Assembly (NCBI RefSeq): GCF_030644225.1
Contig: NZ_CP128650.1
Location: forward strand, 1,664,001-1,728,000
DNA: 64,000 bases
DNA from: Selenomonas dianae
GTDB lineage: Bacteria; Bacillota; Negativicutes; Selenomonadales; Selenomonadaceae
Reading direction: 5' to 3'
Shown here: positions 52,113-62,645 of the stretch, one piece after another
How positions within the stretch are numbered: the stretch's first letter is position 1
Layout: every line of letters starts with the position of its first letter
The notes under the pieces: model-generated
Databases searched by the model: none
Told to the model about the DNA's origin: nothing
The model's input: the letters and a program-made list of their open reading frames with translations, nothing else
Made by a program: the position numbers and the translations under genes

Positions 52113-52484
52113 TCAATGGATCTCGATCGTCGCCCCCGCCCGAACATCCTCCTTCGTAAACGGCACATCGCCATGCAGCATGATACAGCCCGGGCGTTCC
52201 GCAGCGTCGCCGCCTTTGAACGAGAGCGTGCAGTGTCCGAGCGTCTTCAGCGTATGCAGAGCCTCATGTCCGATTGCCGTGATCGTGAACGCCTTGTCAC
52301 AGAGAATCATCAGATCACCGACGACGGGATCCTCGTTGTAGTTCGCAGGCGTATGCAGGACAGAAAACTCCGCCAGCTCCGGCGGCGCACTGTTGTCGAA
52401 AAGGATAATAAAATTGGCGTTCGGATCATCGAGGAAAAGAAGGGACTCATCGCCCCAATGCGTGATCTCACAGTAGAATTTCAT
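52113..52484 (-). CDS. Orphan PTS glucitol/sorbitol IIA-like protein
   Basis: A 123 aa protein matching the GutA/SrlB family, the IIA phosphocarrier of the glucitol PTS. Landmarks are ILFDNSAPPELAEFSVLHTP near residue 30, VVGDLMILCDKAFTITAIG near residue 57, LGHCTLSFKGGDAAERPGCI near residue 82 and a closing beta-rich segment. The His in VLHTP is a candidate phosphorylation site. No IIB or IIC gene is nearby, so it may be regulatory or act with the dehydrogenase gene upstream, although a terminator separates them. GGAGGG precedes the ATG at 52484. Confidence 0.8.
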   Translation of the reverse strand: MKFYCEITHWGDESLLFLDDPNANFIILFDNSAPPELAEFSVLHTPANYNEDPVVGDLMILCDKAFTITAIGHEALHTLKTLGHCTLSFKGGDAAERPGCIMLHGDVPFTKEDVRAGATIEIH

Positions 52485-52556
52485 GCCACACCCTCCGCTC
52501 TCGTGCAAATTTGATGGGAACCGTTGCATTTATCTGTACTTCCCATCTCTATGCGT

Positions 52557-52585
52557 ATCATACTATATCCCCACTGTTTAGTAAA
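52557..52585 (-). promoter_or_regulatory. Promoter of the PTS IIA-like gene
   Basis: TTTACT (52580-52585, minus strand), a 17 bp spacer and TATGAT (52557-52562). Confidence 0.65.
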
Positions 52586-52618
52586 GAGGAAAGGGGCGTG
52601 TGTTATCATAAAGAAAAA

Positions 52619-52654
52619 GAGTGCTCTGTGAAGCAAAACCTTCGCAGAGCACCC
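52619..52654 (-). terminator. Terminator after the SAF-domain dehydrogenase gene
   Basis: AGTGCTCTGTGAAG and CTTCGCAGAGCAC form a long stem with one mismatch, then T5 on the minus strand, just after the stop. Confidence 0.88.
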
Positions 52655-52670
52655 TTATCAATTTCCACAC

Positions 52671-53993
52671 TTACTTCAGCGCATAGCCATTGTTATACAT
52701 CTTGTCCTGCTCTTTGCGTACCTGATAGAGCTGCGTCGTGGTGTCGAGCTCGACCATGTCGAGGGTGAGGAGGGTGCCCTTCTTGACGTCGCATTTCATG
52801 CGTGCGTTCTTGTTGACGAGGGGGTAGACGACGTAGCCGTTTCGATACGTCTCCTCTGCGGTTGCAATCGAGGCGTAGGTGGTATAACCGCCGATGCCGT
52901 CGAGGCTCTCCCCCGCCCTGAGGTCACGCTTGGCGACGGTGATGCACTCACTCACAGGACCGTCGAGCGGAATGATGGTCGGTTCGCCGTCAATGACGAT
53001 CTTCGCCACGCTGAGCGGCGTTTCAAGGTTGCAAAGGTGATAGGGGCGGTAGAGCGTCCAGAGTGGGCCGTGTCCCATCTGAAGATAGTCCATCACATAC
53101 GCGGCATCCTCATTCGGGCTTGCGACGGTGATAAAGACACCGGGCGCAATGCCGTTGACGTACTCGACAACGCCATGACGATTCAGAATACCGCCGTCCT
53201 TCTTGAGGCGGAATGCGGCGTTGAGGTCGGCACAGCTATGCGCCGGCGATCCGCTGATACCATGCCCGCCGATCACGTCGGGGACAAAGCCCGTGGCGTT
53301 CGACATCGCCGTCATCTCGACCATGGTCTTTGTGCCGTCCTTGAAGGAGGTGAGCATACGCGGGTTCATCTTGCGGCGCGTTGCCTCCTCGTACACGGTG
53401 TCGGGATTGCAGTCATAGTCGATCTTGTTGTTCTTCCCCTTGCCAATGACCCTGACATCAAGCCCGATTGCCCGCGCGAAGGAGTAGAGCTCCATGACCG
53501 CGCCCGGCTCGTCCCCCGCAGAACCAGTGTAGATCACGCCGTTCTTATCGCCGAGCTTCTTGAGGTAGCTGCCGATGACCACATCCGTCTCGACATCCAT
53601 CATAACGACGTGCTTCTTGTTGTTCATCGCGTCGATTGCGATCTTCACGCCGACCTCGGGCACGCCCGTCACGTCGATGGCGACCTCGACGAGATTCGCG
53701 TGCGAGATAAACGTGTCGTTCTCCGTCGCGACGTATTTGCCCTGCTCCATGAAACGATTCGCTTCCTCAAGCGTATTTGCCACAGCAATATTCTCGTCGC
53801 TGATGCCCGCATTATGGAACGCTTTTATCACCTTTTCAAGGGTATGATCTGCGACAATGGCGGGCATGATGCCCTTCATGAGCACCATCTGCGCAACCAG
53901 ACCGCGCCCCATCTGCCCCACGCCCACAATGCCCGTGCGGATGATCTTGCCCTCTTCCTCGCGCTTTGCAAGTTTCTTGTCCATATTCAGCAT
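52671..53993 (-). CDS. Homoserine-dehydrogenase-like oxidoreductase with C-terminal SAF domain
   Basis: A 440 aa NAD(P)-dependent dehydrogenase of uncertain substrate. The N-terminal Rossmann domain has GIVGVGQMGRGLVAQM near residue 20. A catalytic domain follows (DVETDVVIGSYLKKL, GSAGDEPGAVMELYSFARA near residue 165). The C-terminal 90 residues are a SAF-like domain (ITVAKRDLRAGESLDGIGGY, near residue 345), also found in sialic-acid synthases and altronate dehydratases. The family is widespread beside sugar- and polyol-handling genes, and the nearby sorbitol-type IIA protein is consistent with carbohydrate metabolism, but no reaction can be assigned. AAGGAG lies 7 nt before the ATG. Confidence 0.82.
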   Translation of the reverse strand: MLNMDKKLAKREEEGKIIRTGIVGVGQMGRGLVAQMVLMKGIMPAIVADHTLEKVIKAFHNAGISDENIAVANTLEEANRFMEQGKYVATENDTFISHANLVEVAIDVTGVPEVGVKIAIDAMNNKKHVVMMDVETDVVIGSYLKKLGDKNGVIYTGSAGDEPGAVMELYSFARAIGLDVRVIGKGKNNKIDYDCNPDTVYEEATRRKMNPRMLTSFKDGTKTMVEMTAMSNATGFVPDVIGGHGISGSPAHSCADLNAAFRLKKDGGILNRHGVVEYVNGIAPGVFITVASPNEDAAYVMDYLQMGHGPLWTLYRPYHLCNLETPLSVAKIVIDGEPTIIPLDGPVSECITVAKRDLRAGESLDGIGGYTTYASIATAEETYRNGYVVYPLVNKNARMKCDVKKGTLLTLDMVELDTTTQLYQVRKEQDKMYNNGYALK

Positions 53994-54049
53994 ACGAAAC
54001 TCCTTCCGCCGCCCTTTGGCGAAACATCGACTTCATCTTTTCCAAAACT

Positions 54050-54078
54050 AGTATAGCACCGCGTTTCCATTCATACAA
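54050..54078 (-). promoter_or_regulatory. Promoter of the SAF-domain dehydrogenase gene
   Basis: TTGTAT (54073-54078, minus strand), a 17 bp spacer and TATACT (54050-54055) with an extended TGC in front. Confidence 0.75.
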
Positions 54079-54105
54079 TATCGCTTTGCGTGAATGTCAT
54101 AACAA

Positions 54106-54145
54106 AAAGAGGTATGTTTCCATTTGTAAAGAAACATACCTCTTT
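54106..54145 (-). terminator. groESL terminator
   Basis: AAAGAGGTATGTTTC pairs perfectly with GAAACATACCTCTTT across a 10-nt loop, followed by T-rich sequence on the minus strand, 30 bp after groEL. Confidence 0.92.
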
Positions 54146-54175
54146 GCAATTACATTTTATTCGACGCGAATGGGC

Positions 54176-56112
<1,937 letters not shown>

Positions 56113-56152
56113 GGTATCTGCCTCCTAGTTTCATACAAATCTTTTCATTGTG

Positions 56153-56220
56153 TTAGCACTCTCATTTGCTGAGTGCTAACTTACGATGTCTATACTAATC
56201 GTTTTAAGTCAAAAAGTCAA
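56153..56220 (-). promoter_or_regulatory. groES promoter with CIRCE element (HrcA operator)
   Basis: TTAGCACTC-N9-GAGTGCTAA (56153-56179) is a perfect CIRCE inverted repeat, the HrcA repressor site. Upstream on the minus strand TTGACT (56215-56220) is 17 bp from TAGTAT (56192-56197). CIRCE thus lies over the transcription start, the normal arrangement for heat-inducible release. Confidence 0.95.
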
Positions 56221-56247
56221 TAGGTATTTTGTAAAAAAGTCAAAAAA

Positions 56248-56281
56248 ACAACAAAGAGCCGCACAGGACTCTTTGTTGTTT
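56248..56281 (-). terminator. Chemoreceptor operon terminator
   Basis: AACAACAAAGAG pairs perfectly with CTCTTTGTTGTT across a 10-nt loop, followed by T7 on the minus strand. It lies beyond hairpin repeat E. Confidence 0.9.
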
Positions 56282-56313
56282 GCTGCAAATCTATGAGACT
56301 GCCTCGAAGAATG

Positions 56314-56485
56314 GTGGGACGATGCCCCTAAGCGAACCCTAGTGAAGCAAGCGGGGAAAGGACACGTTCTGCCCCCTGCGGATTTCTACCGTTCAAGCGA
56401 AGCGCGTTTAGAAATTCGCAGGTATTTAGGCAGATAAGTGTACGACCGCTTGCGTAACTAAGTGTTCGCGTGGGGCACGTCCCAC
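56314..56485 (+). repeat. Long-hairpin repeat family, copy E
   Basis: This copy starts 9 bp after the chemoreceptor stop and precedes the terminator, so it is the 3' untranslated region of that transcript. Paired segments are GTGGGACG/CGTCCCAC, TGCCCC/GGGGCA, GCGAAC/GTTCGC, CAAGCGG/CCGCTTG and, in the inner stem, ATTTCTA/TAGAAAT. The last pair differs on both arms from the TTTCTT/AAGAAG of the other copies. Confidence 0.88.
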
Positions 56486-56493
56486 AGACATAC

Positions 56494-58218
56494 TTACTCT
56501 TTGAACGCCGCCACAAGATTTTTGAGACGTGCCGTCCCTTCCTTGAAACTCTGGATCTTGGCGAGGATGTTCTCGTACTCCGCCGCCATGCCGACGACCT
56601 TCTCCGCGATGCGCGTGTTGCCCTCCGCACCCTCGTGGGTCGCATTGCGTATGCCGTCCATCGCCGCGTTCATCTCACTGACAGCATCCAATAGATGCTG
56701 TGAACGCGAGGTGGTCGCCTCTGCGGTTTTGCGGAAATACTCTGCGTCCTCCTTGTACTGCACCGCAGTCTTGTCCATGAGGTCGTAGTCACTGCGGACA
56801 TTTTCATCAATGAAGGTGAGCAGCTTGTATGTACCGTCGGAGAGTGCCTGCACCGCTCCCGTGACCTGCCCCGTGAGCCCCTTGATCTTCTCCGCCGTTC
56901 CGCGCGACTGTTCGGCGAGCTTGCCGACTTCACCCGCAACCACGGCGAATCCGCGCCCCTGCTCGCCCGCACGCGCCGCCTCGATGCTCGCATTGAGCGC
57001 GAGGAGGTTCGTCTGCTCGGCGATCTCCGAGATCTCCACAGTGAGCTGCCCGATCTGGTCGACGACCTTCGAGGACTCGATTGCCTCTGCGACCGACGCC
57101 TTGGTCGACCCGTAGACCTGCCGCGTATTCGCGCTCGACTGTTCCATGCTCGTCTGCAGGTCGGCGGCACGCTGCGCGACCTCGCGCGTATATGCTTCGC
57201 TGTCCGCTGCCGCCGTCGATGCGCCTCGGATACCGTCGCTCAACCCCTCGCTGAGATGCTGAACGCTCGATGTGGATGCCGCCGTTTCCTCCATGCCCGC
57301 TGACATCTCCTCGGTGACGGCGGACATATCCTGTGTATCGTTATTCAGACCGTGCAGCATCTCCTCAAGCTCCGCGACCATCGCATCGGTCGCCTCCGCC
57401 TCCTCATGCACCTGCTTCATAAAGCCCTGCATCTTGCCGAGCGCCTTGACCACCGTACCGATCTCATCCTGACGCTGCGAGAGCTCTGCAGGGATCTCGC
57501 GTGAGAGATCTCCTGCCGCGACCGCACTCAGATGATCAATGGAGGCGGCAAGCGGATCGGAGATGTTGTCCGCGATTCGGCGGGATACCAAGATTCCGAA
57601 GCCCATGGCGATCAGGATGATAACGGCAAAGAGCTCAACCGTACGCACATAGCGCACATTGTTTGCCTCAAAGAGCTGCTTGCCCTGAAACACATTGTCC
57701 GGTGTGAGCACCGCCATATTGCTTGAGATAACGGTGAGCGCACCGATGTTGTCAAAGATCGCGATGCGGTCTTTGGGGGATGTCCCCATGCTGTTGATCG
57801 CCCCGATCTTATCCTTGGCGGTGTCCAGATTCTTCTCAAGCTCCGCAATCATCGCCTGCGCCCGCTCACTCGTATCAATCTTCTTGAGTTCCTCCAGATC
57901 GTGTTGGATGCCGTCCAAATTGCCAAGCACATCGTCCACGAGGATCTTGCGGTTGTCCGCCGTAAATCCCTCCTGCAGGAGATAGGGGACATTGACGCTG
58001 ATCCTCCTCAGACGGTCGTTTGCATCGTTCAGATACTGTGTCGCCATCAAATTGTGGTGATACATCTCGTCGAGTGACTGCTTTGCCATATAGTTCGAGT
58101 AGATGCCGACCGCAGCGACGACAATCATCGCCGCCATCAGGAATACGGACAGGATGAACACCTTCGTCCGCACCGCATAATCCTTCATCGCATCAGCCGA
58201 AATGACCGGAATGTTCAT
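56494..58218 (-). CDS. Methyl-accepting chemotaxis protein
   Basis: A 574 aa transmembrane chemoreceptor. The N-terminal membrane segment lies at about residues 18-42, a periplasmic four-helix-bundle-type sensor at 43-190 and a second membrane segment at about 195-212. A HAMP domain ([20 protein letters not shown]) and the long cytoplasmic coiled coil follow, with the conserved signalling tip [20 protein letters not shown] near residue 430 and [18 protein letters not shown]. It starts 10 bp after a sugar-binding lipoprotein gene, with GAGGAGG before the ATG. The pairing suggests that ligand-loaded binding protein docks on this receptor. Confidence 0.95.
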   Translation of the reverse strand: MNIPVISADAMKDYAVRTKVFILSVFLMAAMIVVAAVGIYSNYMAKQSLDEMYHHNLMATQYLNDANDRLRRISVNVPYLLQEGFTADNRKILVDDVLGNLDGIQHDLEELKKIDTSERAQAMIAELEKNLDTAKDKIGAINSMGTSPKDRIAIFDNIGALTVISSNMAVLTPDNVFQGKQLFEANNVRYVRTVELFAVIILIAMGFGILVSRRIADNISDPLAASIDHLSAVAAGDLSREIPAELSQRQDEIGTVVKALGKMQGFMKQVHEEAEATDAMVAELEEMLHGLNNDTQDMSAVTEEMSAGMEETAASTSSVQHLSEGLSDGIRGASTAAADSEAYTREVAQRAADLQTSMEQSSANTRQVYGSTKASVAEAIESSKVVDQIGQLTVEISEIAEQTNLLALNASIEAARAGEQGRGFAVVAGEVGKLAEQSRGTAEKIKGLTGQVTGAVQALSDGTYKLLTFIDENVRSDYDLMDKTAVQYKEDAEYFRKTAEATTSRSQHLLDAVSEMNAAMDGIRNATHEGAEGNTRIAEKVVGMAAEYENILAKIQSFKEGTARLKNLVAAFKE

Positions 58219-58228
58219 AGCGCCCTCC

Positions 58229-59149
58229 TCACTTCATCTGTGCAATATTGTCCGCTGTGATGGATGTAAACGGAATGGCAAGATCGCCGCTCGGCGGATT
58301 CCCCTTGATGAATCCCTCGGCAAGCGTCAACGCACCCTCGCCCTGTGCCTTTGCATCCTGCTTGACGGTCTGCGCCATCTCGCCCGTCTCGACGGCGGCA
58401 AGTCCCGCCGGTGTCGCATCAACACCGGACACCAGACACCCCTTGAGCCGATTCGCACCCTTGAGCGCCGCAACAGCGCCGAGCGCCATCTCATCGTTGC
58501 CCGCAACAACACCGTTGATCTCCGGGAACATATTCATCCAGAGCATCATGGTCTTCAATGCCTCTGCCTTGCTCCATCCCGCATCGACGAGGGAAAGAAG
58601 CTGAACATCGGGGCGTTTGTCCAGGCACGCTTCCTTGAACCCTTCCCAACGACCGACGGCACTGCCCTGCGTTCCATCGCCCTGCAGATAGACGACCTTC
58701 GCATTCGGCGGCAGGTGCGCAGCCATGTACTCGCCCTGCATACGCCCCGCCTCTTTGTCGTCAGAATAGGCACGCAGCACCTTGCCGCCCGCAACGCTGC
58801 GGTTGACCGTAATGATGGGAATACCCGCATCGTTCGCCTTTTCAATGGTTTTGACAATGCTCGTCCCGTCGGCGGCGAGCAGGATAATCGCCCCCGCGCC
58901 GCCGCTGATCGCCTCATTCAGCTGGTCAATCTGCATATTGCCGTCGTTCTTTGCATCGAGAAACTCGACCTCGATACCGTCCGCCTGTGCCTTTGCTGCA
59001 AAGGCACCCTTGATCTGCCCGCAGAAACCGTCACTGTCGTCGTAGTTCGCATAGATGACGCGGTCGGAACTTCCGCCCGTCAACCCGCAGCCTGTCAGCC
59101 CGAAACACACGGCAGGCAGGAACAGCATTCCCCACTTTCTCAGATTCAT
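58229..59149 (-). CDS. Periplasmic sugar-binding lipoprotein (RbsB/MglB-like)
   Basis: A 306 aa pentose/hexose-type binding protein. Residues 1-21 form a lipoprotein signal with lipobox LTGC. The two-lobed fold shows [24 protein letters not shown] (as [14 protein letters not shown] near residue 68, then AGAIILL), [13 protein letters not shown] near residue 110 and [19 protein letters not shown] near residue 215, all conserved sugar-contact regions. No ABC permease or ATPase gene is adjacent. Instead it is followed after 10 bp by a chemoreceptor gene, so its main role is probably sensing rather than uptake. It begins 21 bp after ilvN. Confidence 0.9.
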   Translation of the reverse strand: MNLRKWGMLFLPAVCFGLTGCGLTGGSSDRVIYANYDDSDGFCGQIKGAFAAKAQADGIEVEFLDAKNDGNMQIDQLNEAISGGAGAIILLAADGTSIVKTIEKANDAGIPIITVNRSVAGGKVLRAYSDDKEAGRMQGEYMAAHLPPNAKVVYLQGDGTQGSAVGRWEGFKEACLDKRPDVQLLSLVDAGWSKAEALKTMMLWMNMFPEINGVVAGNDEMALGAVAALKGANRLKGCLVSGVDATPAGLAAVETGEMAQTVKQDAKAQGEGALTLAEGFIKGNPPSGDLAIPFTSITADNIAQMK

Positions 59150-59170
59150 GGCAACCCCTCCTTATAAAGA

Positions 59171-59671
59171 TCACATTTCTTTGACCGGTACAGGTCCGCG
59201 CGAGAGCGCAATCGCTCCCGTCCGCGCGATCTCGATGATGCCGTAGTCGGAGAGCAGCTCCGAGAGCGCATCGATCTTCTTCGCATCACCCGTCAGCTCG
59301 ATGACGACGTTCTCCACGCCGACATCGACAATGCGTGCACGGAAGATGTTCACCACATCGATGATCTCCGCACGGTTTTCCTTCGTCGCGTGTACCTTGA
59401 TGAGCACGAGTTCACGCGTGATGGATTCCATCTGTGTGAGATTGACGATCTTCACCACATCGATGAGTTTTGAGAGCTGCGTCACAACCTGCCGCAGTTC
59501 GTTCTCCGAGGCGACGGAAACGACGATGTTGATGCGTGTGACATCCCGCTCCTCCGTATAGCCGGCGGAGATGCTTTCGATGTTGAACGCGCGGCGGCTG
59601 ATGAGTCCCGCGATATGCGTGAGGACGCCGGGCTTGTTGTCGACGAGCACGGCAAGCAAATACTTATCCAT
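59171..59671 (-). CDS. ilvN: Acetolactate synthase small (regulatory) subunit
   Basis: The regulatory subunit of acetohydroxyacid synthase, which activates the large subunit and gives valine feedback inhibition. The 166 aa protein has an N-terminal ACT domain (LLAVLVDNKPGVLTHIAGLI, then SAGYTEERDVTRINIVV) and the C-terminal dimerisation domain (ATKENRAEIIDVVNIFRARI). Its ATG follows the ilvB stop directly (TAAATG), so translation is coupled, with GGGAG inside the end of ilvB. It is followed by the sugar-binding lipoprotein gene. Confidence 0.97.
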   Translation of the reverse strand: MDKYLLAVLVDNKPGVLTHIAGLISRRAFNIESISAGYTEERDVTRINIVVSVASENELRQVVTQLSKLIDVVKIVNLTQMESITRELVLIKVHATKENRAEIIDVVNIFRARIVDVGVENVVIELTGDAKKIDALSELLSDYGIIEIARTGAIALSRGPVPVKEM

Positions 59672-61354
59672 TTATCTCCCTCCGAGCACCATCTGATCCA
59701 GCCGCTTGCCGCCCGGCACCATCGGCACAACATCCGCCTCCTCCGGCACAATCACATCAATAAGACGTGCGCCCCTTTCGCGGAGCAGATGCGGCAGGCT
59801 CTCCGCCAGTTCCTCCCGCGTCTCAATGCGGCAGCCCGCAACGCCCATTGCCTCGGCGAGCCTTACGAAATCGGTCTTTCCCTTGAGCTCCGAGGCGGAG
59901 TAATGGTGACTGTAGAAGAGGCGCTGCCACTGCCCGACCATGCCGAGGATGGAGTTGTGTACGATGACGATCTTCACGTCAATGTCATTGTCCGCCATGG
60001 TCGCCAGTTCCTGACAGTTCATCATGATGCTGCCGTCGCCCGTGATGAGCACGACCTCCTTGTCGGGATGTGCGAGTTTCGCGCCGATTGCGGCGGGCAG
60101 ACCGTACCCCATCGTGCCAAGCCCGCCCGAGGTGAGGAAGTGGCGCGGCGCATGACAATGAAAGAACTGCGCCGCCCACATCTGATGCTGCCCCACGTCC
60201 GTAACGCAGATCGCATCCTGCGGAACGATTTCGCGCACGCGACTGACGAGTTCCTCGGGACGAATGTCCTCCGACGTTTTCCAGCCAAGCGGATGGGCGC
60301 GTTCCATTGAGAGCACCTCGCCGCGCCACGCACGAAATCGAACCGGCAGATCATCCCCGATGGCGCGTACAGCCTCCACGAACGCAGGAAGTGTCTCGCG
60401 GAGATCCCCGATGATGGGAATATCCGCGCGTACATTCTTGTTCAGCTCGGCAGGGTCAATGTCAAAATGCACGATCTTCGCCTTCGGTGCGAATGCCGCC
60501 GTGTTCCCTGTCACGCGGTCGCTGAAACGCGTGCCGAGCGCGAGCAGGAGATCACACTCCTGGATCGCCATGTTCGAGGCATAGGCTCCGTGCATCCCCG
60601 CCATGCCCGTATAGCCCTCGGTCTCTGCCGGAATGCTGCCAAGCCCCATGAGCGTTGCGACACAGGGCATCCCTGTGAGCGTAAGGATTTCGCGCACGTA
60701 CGCAGCCGTATCCGAGAGTACGACGCCGCCGCCCACAAAGAGGAGGGGCTGACGCGCAGCGGCAAGCGCCTCCGCAGCGGCACGTACCTGAGCCATCTCG
60801 AACGGAATGCGATCACGATAGCCGTGGAGCATCGCCTTGGCAGGATATTCGTAGTCGATGGGCGCATCAAAGACATCCTTTGCCACGTCGATCACGACGA
60901 CACCGGGGCGACCCGTCCGCGCGATATAGAACGCCTCCTTCACCACGCGCGGAATGTCGCTTACGTCCTTGACGAGGTAGTTGTGCTTTGTGATCGGCGT
61001 GGTGATGCCGACGATGTCCGCCTCCTGAAACGAGTCCTTGCCGATGTAGGGATTCGCGACCTGCCCCGTGATGCAGACCATCGGCACGGAGTCCATATGT
61101 GCCGTCGCGATGCCCGTCACGAGATTCGTCGCCCCAGGTCCCGAGGTCGCAAACGCAACACCGACCTTGCCCGAGGCTCTGGCATACCCGTCCGCCGCGT
61201 GCGCCGCGCCTTGCTCGTGACGCGTCAGAACGTGCGGAAATTTCATTTTATAAACTTCATCATAGAGTGTGAGGACGGCACCGCCCGGGTAGCCAAACAC
61301 GACTTCGACCCCCTCCGCCCTCAGGCTCTCCAAGAGAGCGCGTGCTCCATTCAT
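59672..61354 (-). CDS. ilvB: Acetolactate synthase large subunit
   Basis: This thiamine-diphosphate enzyme makes acetolactate and acetohydroxybutyrate, the first common step of branched-chain amino-acid synthesis. The 560 aa protein has the catalytic Glu in TRHEQGAAHAADGYAR near residue 50, the FAD-domain VGGGVVLSDTAAYV near residue 207 and the thiamine motif TGDGSIMMNCQELATM near residue 445. I use the ATG at 61354 with GGAGGGG about 11 nt upstream; a TTG at 61360 is closer to that site and also possible. It is coupled to ilvN. Confidence 0.96.
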   Translation of the reverse strand: MNGARALLESLRAEGVEVVFGYPGGAVLTLYDEVYKMKFPHVLTRHEQGAAHAADGYARASGKVGVAFATSGPGATNLVTGIATAHMDSVPMVCITGQVANPYIGKDSFQEADIVGITTPITKHNYLVKDVSDIPRVVKEAFYIARTGRPGVVVIDVAKDVFDAPIDYEYPAKAMLHGYRDRIPFEMAQVRAAAEALAAARQPLLFVGGGVVLSDTAAYVREILTLTGMPCVATLMGLGSIPAETEGYTGMAGMHGAYASNMAIQECDLLLALGTRFSDRVTGNTAAFAPKAKIVHFDIDPAELNKNVRADIPIIGDLRETLPAFVEAVRAIGDDLPVRFRAWRGEVLSMERAHPLGWKTSEDIRPEELVSRVREIVPQDAICVTDVGQHQMWAAQFFHCHAPRHFLTSGGLGTMGYGLPAAIGAKLAHPDKEVVLITGDGSIMMNCQELATMADNDIDVKIVIVHNSILGMVGQWQRLFYSHHYSASELKGKTDFVRLAEAMGVAGCRIETREELAESLPHLLRERGARLIDVIVPEEADVVPMVPGGKRLDQMVLGGR

Positions 61355-61406
61355 CTGCAACAGAACCCCTCCTAAACATGAGTTTCCCCCCGGATAACAT
61401 ATCATT

Positions 61407-61435
61407 ATTATAGAATGTTCTGCGCGTTTTTACAA
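61407..61435 (-). promoter_or_regulatory. ilvB promoter
   Basis: TTGTAA (61430-61435, minus strand), a 17 bp spacer and TATAAT (61407-61412), about 50 bp upstream of ilvB. The leader is too short for a peptide attenuator or T-box. Confidence 0.8.
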
Positions 61436-61455
61436 GCAATTCCCCACATCACCGT

Positions 61456-62106
61456 TCACAGATGTTCGCTTGCGAGCACAAACGCATAGACGTGCCGCGC
61501 CCCCGCACGTTTCAGCGTGCGCGCGCACTCCGTGAGCGTCGCCCCCGTCGTCATAATATCGTCCACGAGCAGGACATCGCGCCCCGCCGCAGGCATATCC
61601 TCCATAACGGCAAATGCGCCCCTCAGTTCCTGCCGCCGCTCTGTGCGCGTATGCTCATAGAGCGGTGCCGTCTCACGCACACGAAGGAGCATCGGATGAA
61701 GCGCAATACCATGTGCCGAAAGCCACGGTGCAAAGATCTCCTCCGCCTGATTGAAGCCGCGCAAGCGTGCACGTTCCGCCGCAAGCGGAACGGGTACGGC
61801 GACGATGGGATGCGGGATTCGTGTGAGCACCTCCGCCCCCATCGTCAGTATCGTATGCAGTGCAGGAAGTGCCGAACACTTCTTTTGATATTTCAGTGCC
61901 CGCAAGAGATCACGCACCCCCGCGCGGTAGTGCGCAAACGCCCATACACCATCGAGATATGTGCGCGTCTCTCCCGTACACGTGAGCGTATGCAGCCCGA
62001 TCAGCTGCCGCGCACAGGCAGCGCAAAAACTGCCCCTGCGCTCGACATAGACAGAGCAGCTCGGACAGCGCGGCGGAAAGAGGAAATCAAACAAAAATGA
62101 AAACAA
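61456..62106 (-). CDS. ComF-family phosphoribosyltransferase-like protein
   Basis: A 216 aa homologue of ComF, a protein needed for DNA uptake in naturally competent bacteria and related to Gram-negative ComFC/GntX. It has an N-terminal zinc ribbon (PPRCPSC then FCAACARQ) and a C-terminal phosphoribosyltransferase fold with the PRPP motif DVLLVDDIMTTGATLTECA near residue 180. RARLRGFNQAE is the other conserved landmark. The start is uncertain: a TTG at 62106 is 6 nt after GGGGAGGG, while a GTG at 62109 and a TTG at 62130 are also in frame. No other competence genes are present. Confidence 0.9.
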   Translation of the reverse strand: MFSFLFDFLFPPRCPSCSVYVERRGSFCAACARQLIGLHTLTCTGETRTYLDGVWAFAHYRAGVRDLLRALKYQKKCSALPALHTILTMGAEVLTRIPHPIVAVPVPLAAERARLRGFNQAEEIFAPWLSAHGIALHPMLLRVRETAPLYEHTRTERRQELRGAFAVMEDMPAAGRDVLLVDDIMTTGATLTECARTLKRAGARHVYAFVLASEHL

Positions 62107-62137
62107 CACACGCCCTCCCCCACATCGCAAAAAACTA

Positions 62138-62166
62138 TTGCATGAAATTTTGATTTATGATATGAT
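62138..62166 (+). promoter_or_regulatory. Promoter of an isolated plus-strand unit
   Basis: TTGCAT (62138-62143), exactly 17 bp, and TATGAT (62161-62166), facing right between two minus-strand genes. A 12 bp palindrome GAGATATATCTC follows near +8. Confidence 0.65.
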
Positions 62167-62172
62167 AAACGC

Positions 62173-62596
62173 AAGAAAGAGATATATCTCCGATAAACGT
62201 GTATAACGAGAGAAAGGAGAATGTCTATTGACACAAATTTTCCAGCGTGGTGACCATTTCTCCTGATGGGAATGCATCTTTGAAGAAGCGCGGGACAACG
62301 GGTTATGTTGATCTCATATGGCATTGCATGAGCAAGGAATGGCTGCAGCGCCGTCGTCCCTGATCGACGGGGTATGACAACGTTCTCTGTACGATTCGTT
62401 TTTCGAAAACCTGGCGCGCAAATTGGATGATATTTGAGATCTCCAAACGGTTTCAGCTGAACGTACAATACACGTTCGCGCGGACACAGAGGGTGTTCGT
62501 GCGACACCAAACAACTGAATAAGGACGTGTTTCATTTTTATGCGAATAGCAGTATAACCGGCAGCTTGCTCGAAACAGAGCGGCTGTCGGTTTTTT
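62173..62596 (+). ncRNA. Candidate non-coding transcript of about 420 nt
   Basis: Between comF and the Sua5 gene (both minus strand) lies a 536 bp gap with a plus-strand promoter and a plus-strand terminator but no convincing gene. Several small hairpins are visible: CCGTCG/CGACGG (62351-62369), GAACGT/ACGTTC (62458-62476) and GTGTTCGTGCGACAC (62493-62507). AAGGAG at 62215 precedes an ATG at 62221 that gives only MSIDTNFPAW. One frame is open from 62232 to 62519 except for a single TGA at 62361. I could not match it to tmRNA, RNase P RNA, SRP RNA or a known riboswitch by eye. It could instead be a short or degraded protein gene. Confidence 0.5.
62557..62596 (+). terminator. Terminator of the isolated plus-strand unit
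   Basis: ACCGGCAGC pairs with GCTGTCGGT (one G-T), with an inner GCTC/GAGC stem, followed by T6. It points right, away from any annotated plus-strand gene other than the unit starting at 62173. Confidence 0.88.
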
Positions 62597-62645
62597 GTGT
62601 CCCCCCACCTGCGCAGGGGAGAGATCTGCATGGAGCACACGCGGT

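Noticed and set aside
61355-61455. T-box or attenuator leader upstream of ilvB
   Set aside because: The space between the predicted start and the gene is only about 40-50 nt, with no specifier loop, antiterminator or branched-chain leader peptide.
62232-62519. Selenocysteine gene with an in-frame TGA at 62361
   Set aside because: No ribosome site or start fits the frame, no family match was recognised, and the hairpin encloses the TGA instead of following it as a bacterial SECIS would. Kept only as an alternative in the findings.
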